From Streptomyces sp. NBC_00433 (lineage in GTDB: Bacteria; Actinomycetota; Actinomycetes; Streptomycetales; Streptomycetaceae), in contig CP107926.1 in the NCBI GenBank assembly GCA_036015235.1, positions 6,033,501 through 6,097,500 on the forward strand: a stretch of DNA of 64,000 bases. The letters are read 5' to 3'. Both the position numbers and the translations under genes were made by a program. Under the pieces are notes generated by a model. That model was not told where the DNA came from, made no database searches, and saw only the letters and a list, made by a program, of their open reading frames with translations. Positions 43,411-53,729 of the stretch are shown here, one piece after another (the stretch's first letter is position 1; every line of letters starts with the position of its first letter).

Positions 43411-43446
43411 GACTCTTGCCGGAATTGCATACCGTCATGCAGAGTC
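43411..43446. promoter_or_regulatory. Nested inverted repeats before the RpiR regulator gene
   Basis: Inner TGCAT-N6-ATGCA (43426-43430 / 43437-43441) within outer GACTCT (43411-43416) / AGAGTC (43441-43446), about 50 nt upstream of the regulator's start. It is a candidate autoregulatory operator. Confidence 0.4.
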
Positions 43447-43494
43447 TTGGGCTAGTGAATAAGTGCCGGTGGGCGGGTTCAGGGAGGGGCGGCG

Positions 43495-44367
43495 ATGAGT
43501 AACGCGGCCGGGGGCGATAACGGGACCTCGGGCGCGGCCGGCGGTGCCGCGGGCCGGCTCCTGAAGCTCTTCGAGGCGCACCGGCTGACCCCGACCCAGC
43601 GCAGGATCGCGCACTGCCTGGTGCGCAGGGCCGCCGACGCGCCCTTCCTGTCCAGCGTGGAGGTGGCCGAGCTCGCCGGGGTGAGCCAGCCGTCGGTGAC
43701 CCGGTTCGCGGTGGCGCTCGGCTTCGACGGGTATCCGGCGCTGCGCAGGCATCTGCGCGAGGTGGCGCCCTCGTCGGCGGCGCCGGAGGCGGGCTGCAAC
43801 GAATACCAGCAGGCGGTGCTCGCCGAGATCGAGAACCTGCGGCATCTCGCGGCGCTGCTCGCCGACTCCGGGCCGGTCGCCCGGGCCGGCGCGGTGCTCG
43901 CTGGATCGGTGCCGCTGCCGGTGCTCGGGCTGCGGGCGGCCGGGGCGCAGGCGCGCGGCTTCGCGTACTTCGCGGCGAAGGTCCACCCGGACGTGCGGTT
44001 GCTGGACGAGGGCGGCACGATGCTCGCCGACCGGATCGACGCGGCCGCGCGGGCGGGGGCCAGCGCCCTGCTGTGCTTCGCGCTGCCCCGGCATCCGCGG
44101 GAGGTGGTCGAGGCGCTGGTCCATGCGCGGGAGGCGGGGCTGACCGTGGTCACCGTGGCGGACAGCGCGTTCGCGCCGGTCGCCGCGCACAGCGACCTGC
44201 TGCTGCCGGCCGCGGTCGGGACCGGGCTGGCGTTCGACACCGCGTGCGCGCCGATGCTGCTCAGCCGGGTGCTGCTGGAGTCGATGTGCGACGAACTGCC
44301 CGACGCGCAGGCGCGGCTGGAGGAGTTCGACGCGCAGGCCGCGGCGCGCGGGGTCTTCGTGGAGTGA
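43495..44367 (+). CDS. MurR/RpiR-family transcriptional regulator
   Basis: 290 residues. N-terminal HTH_6 domain (about 15-95; 'LTPTQRRIAHCLV', 'VEVAELAGVSQPSVTRFAVALGFDGYPALRRHLRE') and C-terminal SIS sugar-phosphate-binding fold (about 125-260; 'ALLCFALPRHPREVVEALVHAREAGLTVVTVAD'). RpiR proteins usually bind a phosphorylated ligand. In this neighbourhood the most attractive target is the hut operon or the decarboxylase, but no direct evidence is visible beyond operator-like repeats. RBS GGGAGGGG before ATG 43495. Confidence 0.9.
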   Translation: MSNAAGGDNGTSGAAGGAAGRLLKLFEAHRLTPTQRRIAHCLVRRAADAPFLSSVEVAELAGVSQPSVTRFAVALGFDGYPALRRHLREVAPSSAAPEAGCNEYQQAVLAEIENLRHLAALLADSGPVARAGAVLAGSVPLPVLGLRAAGAQARGFAYFAAKVHPDVRLLDEGGTMLADRIDAAARAGASALLCFALPRHPREVVEALVHAREAGLTVVTVADSAFAPVAAHSDLLLPAAVGTGLAFDTACAPMLLSRVLLESMCDELPDAQARLEEFDAQAAARGVFVE

Positions 44368-44486
44368 AACGGACGCCGGCCGAAATCGTACGTCTTAACG
44401 AAAATCTGAGAATTCCGAAGTAACCTCCCGAGCACTTGTCAGGCGAAGCCGTGCGATGGACGCGGCGGCGGAGGAGGAGGCGCGAC

Positions 44487-45029
44487 GTGGTGCGCGGGGC
44501 CTACACATTGACGCGGGTGGCGGTGCCGGTGCGGACGGCGGGGACCTGGCTGTGGTGGCTGGGCGTCGTCGCGGCGGTGCCGGGGACGGCGGTGACGTTC
44601 AGTCCCACCGGGCGGCGGATCGGGGTCATGGCCGGTGCGGCGCTGTTCGTCATCGCGGCGGTGGCCGTCTTCCTGATACGCGGCGGCCGGCAGAGCGCCC
44701 GCGCCGGGGCGGCGACCAAGGCGGCGAAGTCGGTCTACCTCCAGGACCGCAAGGTGACCGCTCGCGCCTGGACGCGGCGGCGCCGGTGGTGGCTGGTCGC
44801 GGCCTTCGTCGTGGCGGCGGCGTCCTCGCCGGCGCTGCCCTGCGCGGGCGGCATGCTCCTCGGCGGTGTCGGCGCGGGGCTGTTCGCCAGGTCGTTGCGG
44901 CTGGCCCGGATCGAACGCGGCAAGGACGCGCTGCTGTGGGTGCGCCCTGACGGCGACCCGGCCGCGTACCAGTTCACCGGCATAGCCGCCGGTGACGCCG
45001 CGCCCGGCGGCGGCCGCCGCCGGCGCTGA
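44487..45029 (+). CDS. Small integral membrane protein, unknown
   Basis: 180 residues with four hydrophobic segments arranged as two hairpins ('TWLWWLGVVAAVPGTAVTF', 'IGVMAGAALFVIAAVAVFLI', 'WWLVAAFVVAAASSPALPC', 'GGMLLGGVGAGLFARSL'). No family recognised. Start GTG 44487 is chosen because a strong GGAGGAGG lies 8 nt upstream; an upstream TTG (44436) has none. It converges on the decarboxylase gene. Confidence 0.6.
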   Translation: MVRGAYTLTRVAVPVRTAGTWLWWLGVVAAVPGTAVTFSPTGRRIGVMAGAALFVIAAVAVFLIRGGRQSARAGAATKAAKSVYLQDRKVTARAWTRRRRWWLVAAFVVAAASSPALPCAGGMLLGGVGAGLFARSLRLARIERGKDALLWVRPDGDPAAYQFTGIAAGDAAPGGGRRRR

Positions 45030-45052
45030 AGCCGGCGGTCCCAGGCGGTGTC

Positions 45053-46372
45053 CTACGGGGTGAGCGGGGGAAGGCCGGCGCCGCTCTCGGTGAGGAGGTC
45101 GGCGAGGGACTGGGCCCGGCGGACCGGGGAGAAGGCGGGCGCGGAGCCGGGGGCGCCGGTGTAGGCCCAGACGGCAGGGCGGGGCAGCGAGTTGTAGGCG
45201 AAGTGCGTCGAGAAGTAGTAGGCGCCGGTGTCCAGCAGCGCGACATGGTCGCCGGCGTCCAGGCGCGGCAGCGTACGGCCGCGGGCGACCAGGTCGCCGG
45301 CGAAGCAGCAGGGCCCCGCCACGTCCTGGACGACCGGGTCGCCGCTCTTGGGCCGGCCCTTGGGGTCCAGGGCGAGGACCCGCAGCGGCCAGGCGTCCGG
45401 GGCGAAGACGGTGCGGGTGGCGACCTGGGCGCCCGCGTGGGTCACGGCGATCGCCCGCCCTCCGGCGGACTTGGCGTATTCGACCCGGGCGAGGACCGTG
45501 CCGTGCTTGGCGAGCAGCGCGCGGCCGAATTCGGTGACGATGCCGTAGCGCCCGTCGAAGAGGCCGGGGACCTCGGAGCGCAGCAGGTCGGCGTATTCGC
45601 CGAAGGTGGGGGTGACGTCGTCGGAGCCGAAGTTGACGGGCAGTCCGCCGCCGATGTCCAGGACGGTGACCTGCCGGCGGCCGGCGGCGGCGTTGATCCG
45701 TTCCGCCAGGTCGTAGGCGGCCCGCACACCGGCGGCCATCAGCCGCAGCGGCACGCCCTGGGAACCGGTGTGGGTGTGCAGGCGGTTCAGCCAGGGCCGC
45801 TCGGCATAGGTGCGCAGCACCCATTCCTCGGCGCCCGGGTCGCGCAGCGCCACGCCGAATTTGGAGGTGGCGGTCGCGGTGCTCATCGCGTCGATGCTGC
45901 CGCCGCCGACCTGCGGGTTGACCCGCAGCCCGATGGGGGAGGCGGAGGGGGCGACGGCCAGCAGGGCGTCGATCCTGGCGATCTCCTGCGGATTGTCGGC
46001 GTTGACGGCGATACCGAGGGCCAGGGCCTCGCGCAGTTCCGCGGTGGTCTTGGCGGGGGAGTCGAGCACGGTGCGCTCCGGCGGGATGCCGGCGGCGCGG
46101 GCCAGGGCCAGTTCGCCGGGGCTGGCCACTTCCGCGCCGAGCCCGTACTGCCCGAGCAGCGCCAGGACGGGCACCAGGGAGGCGGCCTTCACCGCGAAGG
46201 TGTGCTCGACGGCGACACCGGGGGTGGCGAAGGCGGCGTGCAGCGAGGTCGCCGACTGCCGGATGCCGGCGATGTCCAGCAGCCCGACGACCGGTTCCGC
46301 CTCGCTCACCAGGCCGGAGTCCACCGCTGAGCGCAGCGCCTGGTCCCGGCGTACCGCCGCGTCGTCCGTCAT
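45053..46372 (-). CDS. PLP-dependent decarboxylase, alanine-racemase fold (DAP/Orn/Arg decarboxylase family 2)
   Basis: 439 residues. PLP Lys62 in EHTFAVKA; strand and loop 'LGAEVASPGELALARAAGI'; HTHTGSQG; glycine-rich phosphate loop VLDIGGGLPVNFG; and a C-terminal beta domain with 'VQDVAGPCCFAGDLVARG' and 'GAYYFSTHFAYNSLPRP'. The GPCC..GD motif replaces the usual GP.C.S.D, so substrate choice is open (diaminopimelate, ornithine or another basic amino acid). It is divergent from hutU and shares its upstream region. Start ATG 46372 is tentative; ATG 46381 is an alternative. Confidence 0.82.
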   Translation of the reverse strand: MTDDAAVRRDQALRSAVDSGLVSEAEPVVGLLDIAGIRQSATSLHAAFATPGVAVEHTFAVKAASLVPVLALLGQYGLGAEVASPGELALARAAGIPPERTVLDSPAKTTAELREALALGIAVNADNPQEIARIDALLAVAPSASPIGLRVNPQVGGGSIDAMSTATATSKFGVALRDPGAEEWVLRTYAERPWLNRLHTHTGSQGVPLRLMAAGVRAAYDLAERINAAAGRRQVTVLDIGGGLPVNFGSDDVTPTFGEYADLLRSEVPGLFDGRYGIVTEFGRALLAKHGTVLARVEYAKSAGGRAIAVTHAGAQVATRTVFAPDAWPLRVLALDPKGRPKSGDPVVQDVAGPCCFAGDLVARGRTLPRLDAGDHVALLDTGAYYFSTHFAYNSLPRPAVWAYTGAPGSAPAFSPVRRAQSLADLLTESGAGLPPLTP

Positions 46373-46458
46373 GGACGCCATCCCACCATCCCGGCCTGCC
46401 GCGACGCCAGCGCGCCCTGGCCGCGGCGAGCGCTGGGCGGGGCCTTGTTGACTAGAGC

Positions 46459-46487
46459 TATTCAGCTGGTCAGGATGTGAATATTCA
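46459..46487. promoter_or_regulatory. TATTCA/TGAATA repeats in the hutU promoter
   Basis: Half-sites TATTCA (46459-46464), TGAATA (46478-46483) and TATTCA (46482-46487). The last two form a perfect TGAATATTCA palindrome. They lie 25-54 nt before hutU next to a TTGACT box (46448-46453). Candidate operator for regulating histidine use or the divergent decarboxylase. Confidence 0.45.
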
Positions 46488-46512
46488 ATGCCATGACGAG
46501 GAGGCCGCACCG

Positions 46513-48167
<1,655 letters not shown>

Positions 48168-48171
<4 letters not shown>

Positions 48172-49391
48172 CGTCCACCACCGGTTTCACCGCCATGTGG
48201 CAGGAGCTGGCCGCGGTCGGCAGGCACGCGGGAAGCGGCGGCTACCGGCGCTACGCCTGGACGCCGGCGGACGCCGACTGCCGGGAGTGGTTCCGGGCAC
48301 AGGCCGAGGACCGGGGCCTGGCCTACGAGACGGACCGCAACGGCAACCAGTGGGCCTGGCTCGGCGATCCCGCGGCTGGCGACGCGGTCGTCACCGGCTC
48401 CCACCTGGACTCCGTGCCCGACGGCGGCGCCTTCGACGGGCCGCTCGGCGTCGTCTCGTCCTTCGCGGCCCTCGACCAGCTGCGCGGCCGCGGCGCCCGG
48501 CCGCGGCGGCCGCTGGCCGTCGTCAACTTCGTGGACGAGGAGGGCGCCCGCTTCGGAGTGGCCTGCGTCGGCTCCCGGCTGACCGCGGGCCGACTCGCAC
48601 CGCAGGACGCCAGGGACCTGGTCGACGCCGACGGCGTCAGCCTCGCGCAGGCCATGGAGCAGGCCGGGCAGGACCCGGCCGCGATCGGCCCCGACCCCGA
48701 GCGCCTGGCCCTTGTCGGCGCCTTCGTCGAGCTGCACGTGGAGCAGGGCCGCGCGCTCGACCTGCTCGGCCGGCCGGTCGGTGTCGCCTCGGCGATCTGG
48801 CCGCACGGCCGCTGGCGCTTCGACTTCCGCGGCGAGGCCAACCACGCGGGCACCACCCGGCTCGTGGACCGCCGCGACCCGATGCTGACCTACGCCACCA
48901 CGGTGCTCGCCGCCAGGAAGAAGGCCCGCCTCGCGGGCGCGCTGGCGACCTTCGGCAAGGTCGTCGTCGAGCCGGGCGGCGTCAACGCGATCGCCTCACA
49001 GGTCCGCGGCTGGCTGGATTCGCGGGCCGCCGACGAGGAGACGCTCGCCGAGGTGGTGGCCGCGATCGAGCACGCGGCCAGGGAGCGCGGCGCCCGGGAC
49101 GGCGTCGAGGTGAGCGTCGTACGGGAGTCGTTCACCCCGGTGGTCGAATTCGCCCACGACCTGCGCGATCGGCTTGCCGCCCTGCTCGGAGCGGGTGCGC
49201 CGGCACCCGTTCTGCCGACCGGGGCGGGACACGACGCCGGAATCCTCTCGGCGGCCGTCCCGACCGCCATGCTGTTCGTACGCAACCCCACCGGCGTCTC
49301 CCACTCCCCGGCAGAAAGCGCGGCCGAGGACGACTGTCTCGCCGGAGTGTCCGCGCTCGCCGACGTATTGGAAGGTCTCGCGTGCAGGTGA
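48168..49391 (+). CDS. M20-type amidohydrolase (allantoate amidohydrolase/N-carbamoylase-like), probable N-formylglutamate deformylase
   Basis: 407 residues. Metal ligands typical of the hydantoinase/carbamylase M20 family: GSHLDSVPDGGAFDG (His79, Asp90), FVDEEGARFG (Glu124/125), ELHVEQG (His) and GVSHSPAE (His), plus the GAGHDA loop. By sequence it would be named allantoate amidohydrolase or N-carbamoyl-amino-acid hydrolase. Its place between hutU and hutF in a tight operon (GTGA overlap with hutU; about 10-nt overlap with hutF) and the absence of hutG suggest it removes the formyl group from N-formylglutamate. That is inference from context. Confidence 0.85.
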
Positions 49392-50770
49392 CGTACTGGC
49401 TGGAAAACGCCTGGCTCGGCACACACGCCGAACCGGGCATCGCCCTGACCGTGGCCGACGACCGGATCGCCGAGGTCCGCACCGGAGTCGAACGCCCGCC
49501 CGCCGGCGCTGCCGTGCTGCGCGGCCTGACCCTGCCGGGTCTGGCCAACGCCCACAGCCACGCCTTCCACCGGGCCCTGCGCGGCACCGCGCAGATCAGC
49601 TCGGGGGCCGGGGGGCAGGCGCCCGGCGGCGGCCGGCTGTCGGCGCCGACGTCCTTCTGGAGCTGGCGGGACGTCATGTACGACGTCGCGCGGGCCCTCG
49701 ACCCGGACAGCTACTTCACTCTCGCCCGCGCCGTCTACGCCGAGATGGCGCTGGCCGGCATCACCTGCGTCGGCGAATTCCACTACCTGCACCACCAGGG
49801 CGACGGCACGCCCTACGGCAACCCCAACGCCATGGGCGAGGCGCTGATCGCCGCCGCCGCCGAGGCGGGCATCAGGATCACACTGCTGGACACCGCCTAT
49901 CTGCACGGCGGTTTCACCCGCACCGCCTACCGCCCGCTGGAAGGCCCGCAGCTGCGCTTCGGCGACGGCAGCGCCGACGGCTGGTACGACCGCTGGTCGC
50001 AGCTCAAGGGCGAGGGCCACGCGAAGATCGGCGCCGCCGTGCACTCGGTGCGGGCCTTCTCCGACCACGACGGCTACCGGGTCTTCGCCGAGCGCACCGC
50101 CGAGGTGCCCACCCACGTCCACCTGTCGGAGCAGACCGCGGAGAACGACGCCTGCCTCGCGCTGCACGGCCGCACCCCGACGCGGCTGCTGGCCGACTCG
50201 GGCTTCTGGCGGCGCAACACGACCGCCGTGCACGCCACCCACCTCACCGCAGGCGACGTCGCCCTGCTCGGCGCCGCGGGGAGCACCGTGTGCATGTGCC
50301 CCACCACCGAGCGGGACCTGGCAGACGGCATCGGCCCGGCGCCGCAACTGCGCCGCGCCGGCAGCCCGATGAGCCTGGGCAGCGACAGCCACGCGGTCAT
50401 CGACCTCTTCGAGGAGGCGCGGGCGGTGGAGCTGAACGAGCGGCTGCGGGCCAGGACCCGCGGCCACTGGACCGCGGCCCAGCTGCTGCGCGCGGCGACC
50501 GAGGACGGCCACACGAGCCTCGGCTGGCCCGACGCGGGCAAGCTGGAGGCGGGCGCCCTCGCCGACTTCACCACGATCGCGCTGGACTCCGTACGCACCG
50601 CGGGGCCGCCGGCCCGGCTGGCAGGCGAGACCGCCGTATTCGCGGCGACCGCGGCCGACGTACGCCACACGGTGGTGGGGGGCCGGCAGATCGTCCGCGA
50701 CGGGCAGCACCTGCTGGTCCAGGACGTGCCGGCCGCGCTGGCCGACGCGATCGGCGCCCTCCGCGGCTGA
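49382..50770 (+). CDS. hutF: Formimidoylglutamate deiminase HutF
   Basis: 462 residues, amidohydrolase superfamily. Metal-binding LANAHSHAFHRALRGT; SFWSWRDVMYDVA; GEFHYLHHQGDGTPY; THVHLSEQTAEN; AVHATHLT; and the terminal Asp in LGSDSHAVIDLFEEAR. The WSWR and FHYLHH segments are characteristic of HutF, which turns N-formimidoyl-L-glutamate into N-formyl-L-glutamate plus ammonia. Start GTG 49382 (GGAAGG upstream) overlaps the previous gene by 10 nt; GTG 49388 would give the classic GTGA overlap. Confidence 0.93.
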   Translation: MQVTYWLENAWLGTHAEPGIALTVADDRIAEVRTGVERPPAGAAVLRGLTLPGLANAHSHAFHRALRGTAQISSGAGGQAPGGGRLSAPTSFWSWRDVMYDVARALDPDSYFTLARAVYAEMALAGITCVGEFHYLHHQGDGTPYGNPNAMGEALIAAAAEAGIRITLLDTAYLHGGFTRTAYRPLEGPQLRFGDGSADGWYDRWSQLKGEGHAKIGAAVHSVRAFSDHDGYRVFAERTAEVPTHVHLSEQTAENDACLALHGRTPTRLLADSGFWRRNTTAVHATHLTAGDVALLGAAGSTVCMCPTTERDLADGIGPAPQLRRAGSPMSLGSDSHAVIDLFEEARAVELNERLRARTRGHWTAAQLLRAATEDGHTSLGWPDAGKLEAGALADFTTIALDSVRTAGPPARLAGETAVFAATAADVRHTVVGGRQIVRDGQHLLVQDVPAALADAIGALRG

Positions 50771-50853
50771 CCCGCGCCCCCGGGCCGCCCCCGACGCCGG
50801 GTGCGGCCCGCCGGGCGACCCCGACCAGCACCCACCGGCCAGCGAAAGCACGG

Positions 50854-52137
50854 ATGATGACGACGACCGCCAACGCGGCAGGCAAGGCGACCAGCACGGT
50901 CATCACCAACATCGGCAGCCTGGTCACCAACGATCCCTCCCTCTCCGCGTCCGGCAGCGGCGGCAGCCGCGACCCCCTCGGGCTGGTCCCGGGCCCCGCG
51001 GCCGTCGTCATCGACGGCGACCGCGTCGCCTGGGTCGGTTCCTCCAGCAAAGCACCCGCCACCGACAACCGGCTCGACGCCGGCGGCCGCGCGCTGCTGC
51101 CCGGCTTCGTCGACTCCCACTCGCACCTGCTCTTCGCCGGCGAGCGCGGCGCCGAATTCGCCGCCCGGATGTCCGGCAGGCCCTACACGGCGGGCGGCAT
51201 CCGCACCACGGTCGCCGCCACCCGCGCCGCCGGCGACGCGGAGATCGCCGCGAACCTCACCCGTTTCCTGGCCGAGGCGCTCCGGCAGGGCACGACCACC
51301 CAGGAGACCAAGTCGGGTTACGGCCTCACCGTCCACGACGAGGCCCGCGCCCTGGAGATCGCCGCCCGGCACACCGACGAGGTCACCTACCTCGGCGCCC
51401 ATGTCGTCCCACCCGAGTTCGCCGACGACCCGGCCGGCTACGTGGGCCTGGTCACCGGCGCGATGCTGGACGCCTGCGCCCCGCACGCCCGCTGGGTCGA
51501 CGTCTTCTGTGAGCGCGGCGCCTTCGACGGCGACCAGGCCCGCGCCGTCCTGACCGCGGGAATGTCCCGCGGGCTGACCCCGCGGGTGCACGCCAACCAG
51601 CTCGGCCCCGGCCCCGGCGTCCAGCTCGCCGTCGAGCTGGGCGCGGCCTCCGCCGACCACTGCACACACCTGGCCGACGCCGATGTCGACGCGCTCGCGA
51701 GCGCCGCCGACACCACCGTGGCGACGCTGCTGCCGGGCGCGGAGTTCTCCACCCGCGCCCGCTACCCCGACGCCCGCAGGCTGCTGGACGCGGGCGCCAC
51801 GGTCGCGCTGTCCACCGACTGCAACCCGGGCTCGTCCTTCACCACGTCCATGCCCTTCTGCGTCGCCGTCGCCGTCCGGGACATGGGTATGACCCCCGAC
51901 GAGGCGGTGCACGCAGCGACCCTCGGCGGCGCGCGCGCCCTGCGGCGCGGCGACATCGGCAGGATCACCCCGGGCGCCCGCGCCGACCTGCTGCTGCTCG
52001 ACGCGCCCAGCCATGTGCACCTGGCCTACCGCCCGGGTGTGCCCCTGGCGGCGGCGGTGTGGAAGGACGGTGTGCTGCGCGTCCCGCGGGGGGCCGGCGG
52101 CCTACTCCTCGACGAGCAGTCCGCGGCGCAGCTTTGA
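50854..52137 (+). CDS. hutI: Imidazolonepropionase HutI
   Basis: 427 residues. Hydrolyses imidazolonepropionate to formimidoylglutamate (third step of the pathway). Metal site LLPGFVDSHSHLLFAGER; substrate region TTTQETKSGYGLT; YLGAHVVP; VHANQLG; DHCTHL; and the metal Asp in LSTDCNPGSS. It is 83 nt after hutF, so probably in the same transcript. The N-terminal 20 residues are Thr/Ala/Ser-rich, and either of two adjacent ATG codons (50854 or 50857) may be used. The last 36 nt overlap the 3' end of the convergent sigma-factor gene. Confidence 0.96.
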   Translation: MMTTTANAAGKATSTVITNIGSLVTNDPSLSASGSGGSRDPLGLVPGPAAVVIDGDRVAWVGSSSKAPATDNRLDAGGRALLPGFVDSHSHLLFAGERGAEFAARMSGRPYTAGGIRTTVAATRAAGDAEIAANLTRFLAEALRQGTTTQETKSGYGLTVHDEARALEIAARHTDEVTYLGAHVVPPEFADDPAGYVGLVTGAMLDACAPHARWVDVFCERGAFDGDQARAVLTAGMSRGLTPRVHANQLGPGPGVQLAVELGAASADHCTHLADADVDALASAADTTVATLLPGAEFSTRARYPDARRLLDAGATVALSTDCNPGSSFTTSMPFCVAVAVRDMGMTPDEAVHAATLGGARALRRGDIGRITPGARADLLLLDAPSHVHLAYRPGVPLAAAVWKDGVLRVPRGAGGLLLDEQSAAQL

Positions 52138-52962
52138 CAGCGTCCTGGTGAGCAGCCGCGACACGTGCATCTGCGAGATGCCCAGCTCGTCGCCGATCTC
52201 GGCCTGCGTCAGGTTGCCGACGAAGCGCAGCGACAGGATGGCCCGGTCGCGCTGCGGCAGCCTCGCGATCAGCGGCTTGAGGGATTCGACGTACTCGACG
52301 CCTTCGAGGTCGTGGTCCTCGTAGCCGATCCGGTCGGCCAGCGCGCCCTCCGGGTCGTCCTCGGCGGGCTGGGCGTCCAGCGAGCTGGCCGTGTAGGCGT
52401 TGCTCGCCGCCATGCCCTCGATGACCTCGTCCTCCGGCAGGTCGAGCCGGGCGGCCAGCTCGCGCACGGTCGGCGTGCGGTCCAGCTGCTGCGCCAGCTC
52501 GTCGCCGGCCTTCGCCAGGTCCAGCCGCAGCTCCTGCAGCCGCCGGGGCACCCGGACCGACCAGCTGGTGTCGCGGAAGAAGCGCTTGATCTCACCGACG
52601 ATCGTCGGCATCGCGAAGGTCGGGAATTCCACCCCGCGGCTCAGCTCGAACCGGTCGATGGCCTTTATCAGGCCGATCGTGCCGACCTGGATGATGTCCT
52701 CCATCGGCTCGCTGCGGGTGCGGAACCGGGACGCGGCGAATTTCACCAGGGCGAGGTTCAGCTCGACCAGGGTGTTGCGGACGTACGCGTACTCCTCGGT
52801 CCCCTCCTCCAGCCCGTGCAGGCGGGCGAAGAGCGTCTTGGACAGGGCACGCGCGTCGACCGGCCCGATCTCGTCGTACGGGGGGATCTCCGGGAGCCCC
52901 TCAAGCCCCTCGAACTGCTCCAGCGCATGGTCCTCGTGATCCAGGCCGAGCCGGGGTGCCAT
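52102..52962 (-). CDS. sigI: SigB/SigF-group RNA polymerase sigma factor, SigI-like
   Basis: 286 residues. Region 2: ALVKFAASRFRTRSEPMEDIIQVGTIGLIKAIDRFELSRGVEFPTFAMPTIVGEIKRFFRDTSW. Region 3 has VRVPRRLQELR and TVRELAARL; region 4 has RLPQRDRAILSLRFVGNLTQAEIGDELGISQMHVSRLLTRTLSKLR. This is a group-3 stress-response sigma factor. It is divergent from a STAS antagonist gene and an anti-sigma-kinase-like gene, as at the sigI locus of S. coelicolor as I recall it. ATG 52962 has GGGAGGA. The stop lies inside hutI. Confidence 0.93.
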   Translation of the reverse strand: MAPRLGLDHEDHALEQFEGLEGLPEIPPYDEIGPVDARALSKTLFARLHGLEEGTEEYAYVRNTLVELNLALVKFAASRFRTRSEPMEDIIQVGTIGLIKAIDRFELSRGVEFPTFAMPTIVGEIKRFFRDTSWSVRVPRRLQELRLDLAKAGDELAQQLDRTPTVRELAARLDLPEDEVIEGMAASNAYTASSLDAQPAEDDPEGALADRIGYEDHDLEGVEYVESLKPLIARLPQRDRAILSLRFVGNLTQAEIGDELGISQMHVSRLLTRTLSKLRRGLLVEE

Positions 52963-53105
52963 GTGGTCCTCCCTTTCTTGCGGCGGTCGGCAGTGCCTAT
53001 GCCGTATCTCCACCCCTACGCCTGTTGCCGGGGGCGTCGCAAGTTCTGGGGGCGTCTTGCGAGTTTTGCCCGGTCTGGACCTTCACTCACCGTGCCTGCC
53101 GCGTT

Positions 53106-53111
53106 ATCGTA
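53106..53111 (-). promoter_or_regulatory. Candidate -10 (TACGAT) for the sigma-factor gene
   Basis: TACGAT on the minus strand, about 145 nt before ATG 52962. I do not see a clear SigB-type (GTTT / GGGTAT) pair, so autoregulation is not supported. Confidence 0.3.
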
Positions 53112-53179
53112 CGTGAGTACGACCCGGGGTCGCTCTGGTTGCGTCATGATGACGACTACCGCCGCACCAGCGGAACGCG

Positions 53180-53185
53180 TAGGGT
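53180..53185 (+). promoter_or_regulatory. -10 element (TAGGGT) for the STAS antagonist gene
   Basis: TAGGGT 37 nt before ATG 53223. The short leader carries AAGGAG. Confidence 0.4.
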
Positions 53186-53222
53186 CTGGAATCGCGTCGT
53201 CACGAAGGGCGAAGGAGTGCGA

Positions 53223-53591
53223 ATGGACCGCGAAGCGGTCGACACAGCGGGTCTCGGCCGGCTGCATGTCGAGGTCGCGCAGCATGGCCACACCGCGGTC
53301 TTCACTCCGGCAGGTGAGCTGGATCACCACACTGCCGATCTGCTGAGTGAACCGCTCGGCGCGGCCATGGACGCCGGCGTGAGCCGGCTGGTGGTCGACT
53401 GCTCGCAGCTGGAGTTCTGCGACTCGACGGGCCTCAATGTCCTGTTGAGCGCACGGCTGCGGGCGGAGGCGGACGGCGGCGCCGTCCACCTGGTCGCGAT
53501 GCGGCCGACTGTCGCCCGGGTGCTGGAGATCACCGGCGCCGAGGCGGTCTTCACCTTGCACGACACCCTCGACCAGGCTCTCAGGGAGTAG
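53223..53591 (+). CDS. Anti-sigma-factor antagonist (STAS domain)
   Basis: 122 residues, single STAS domain. The phosphorylation site is Ser68 in DCSQLEFCDSTGLNVLL. Like RsbV/SpoIIAA, the unphosphorylated form binds the anti-sigma kinase and frees the sigma factor. It lies between the sigma gene (divergent) and the kinase-like gene (same strand, 138 nt further), so a partner-switching set is likely. Confidence 0.92.
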   Translation: MDREAVDTAGLGRLHVEVAQHGHTAVFTPAGELDHHTADLLSEPLGAAMDAGVSRLVVDCSQLEFCDSTGLNVLLSARLRAEADGGAVHLVAMRPTVARVLEITGAEAVFTLHDTLDQALRE

Positions 53592-53729
53592 CCGGATGCT
53601 GAGGGGGGCGGAAGGCGCGAAGGGTGCCGCAATGCATCCCAGGTTTCGTGGTCTCCCGGACGTGTTCCGGGAGATCCTTCGGGCAGAAGAAGGTCGGACC
53701 CAGACGTACATCCGTGAGGTGAGGCCTAG

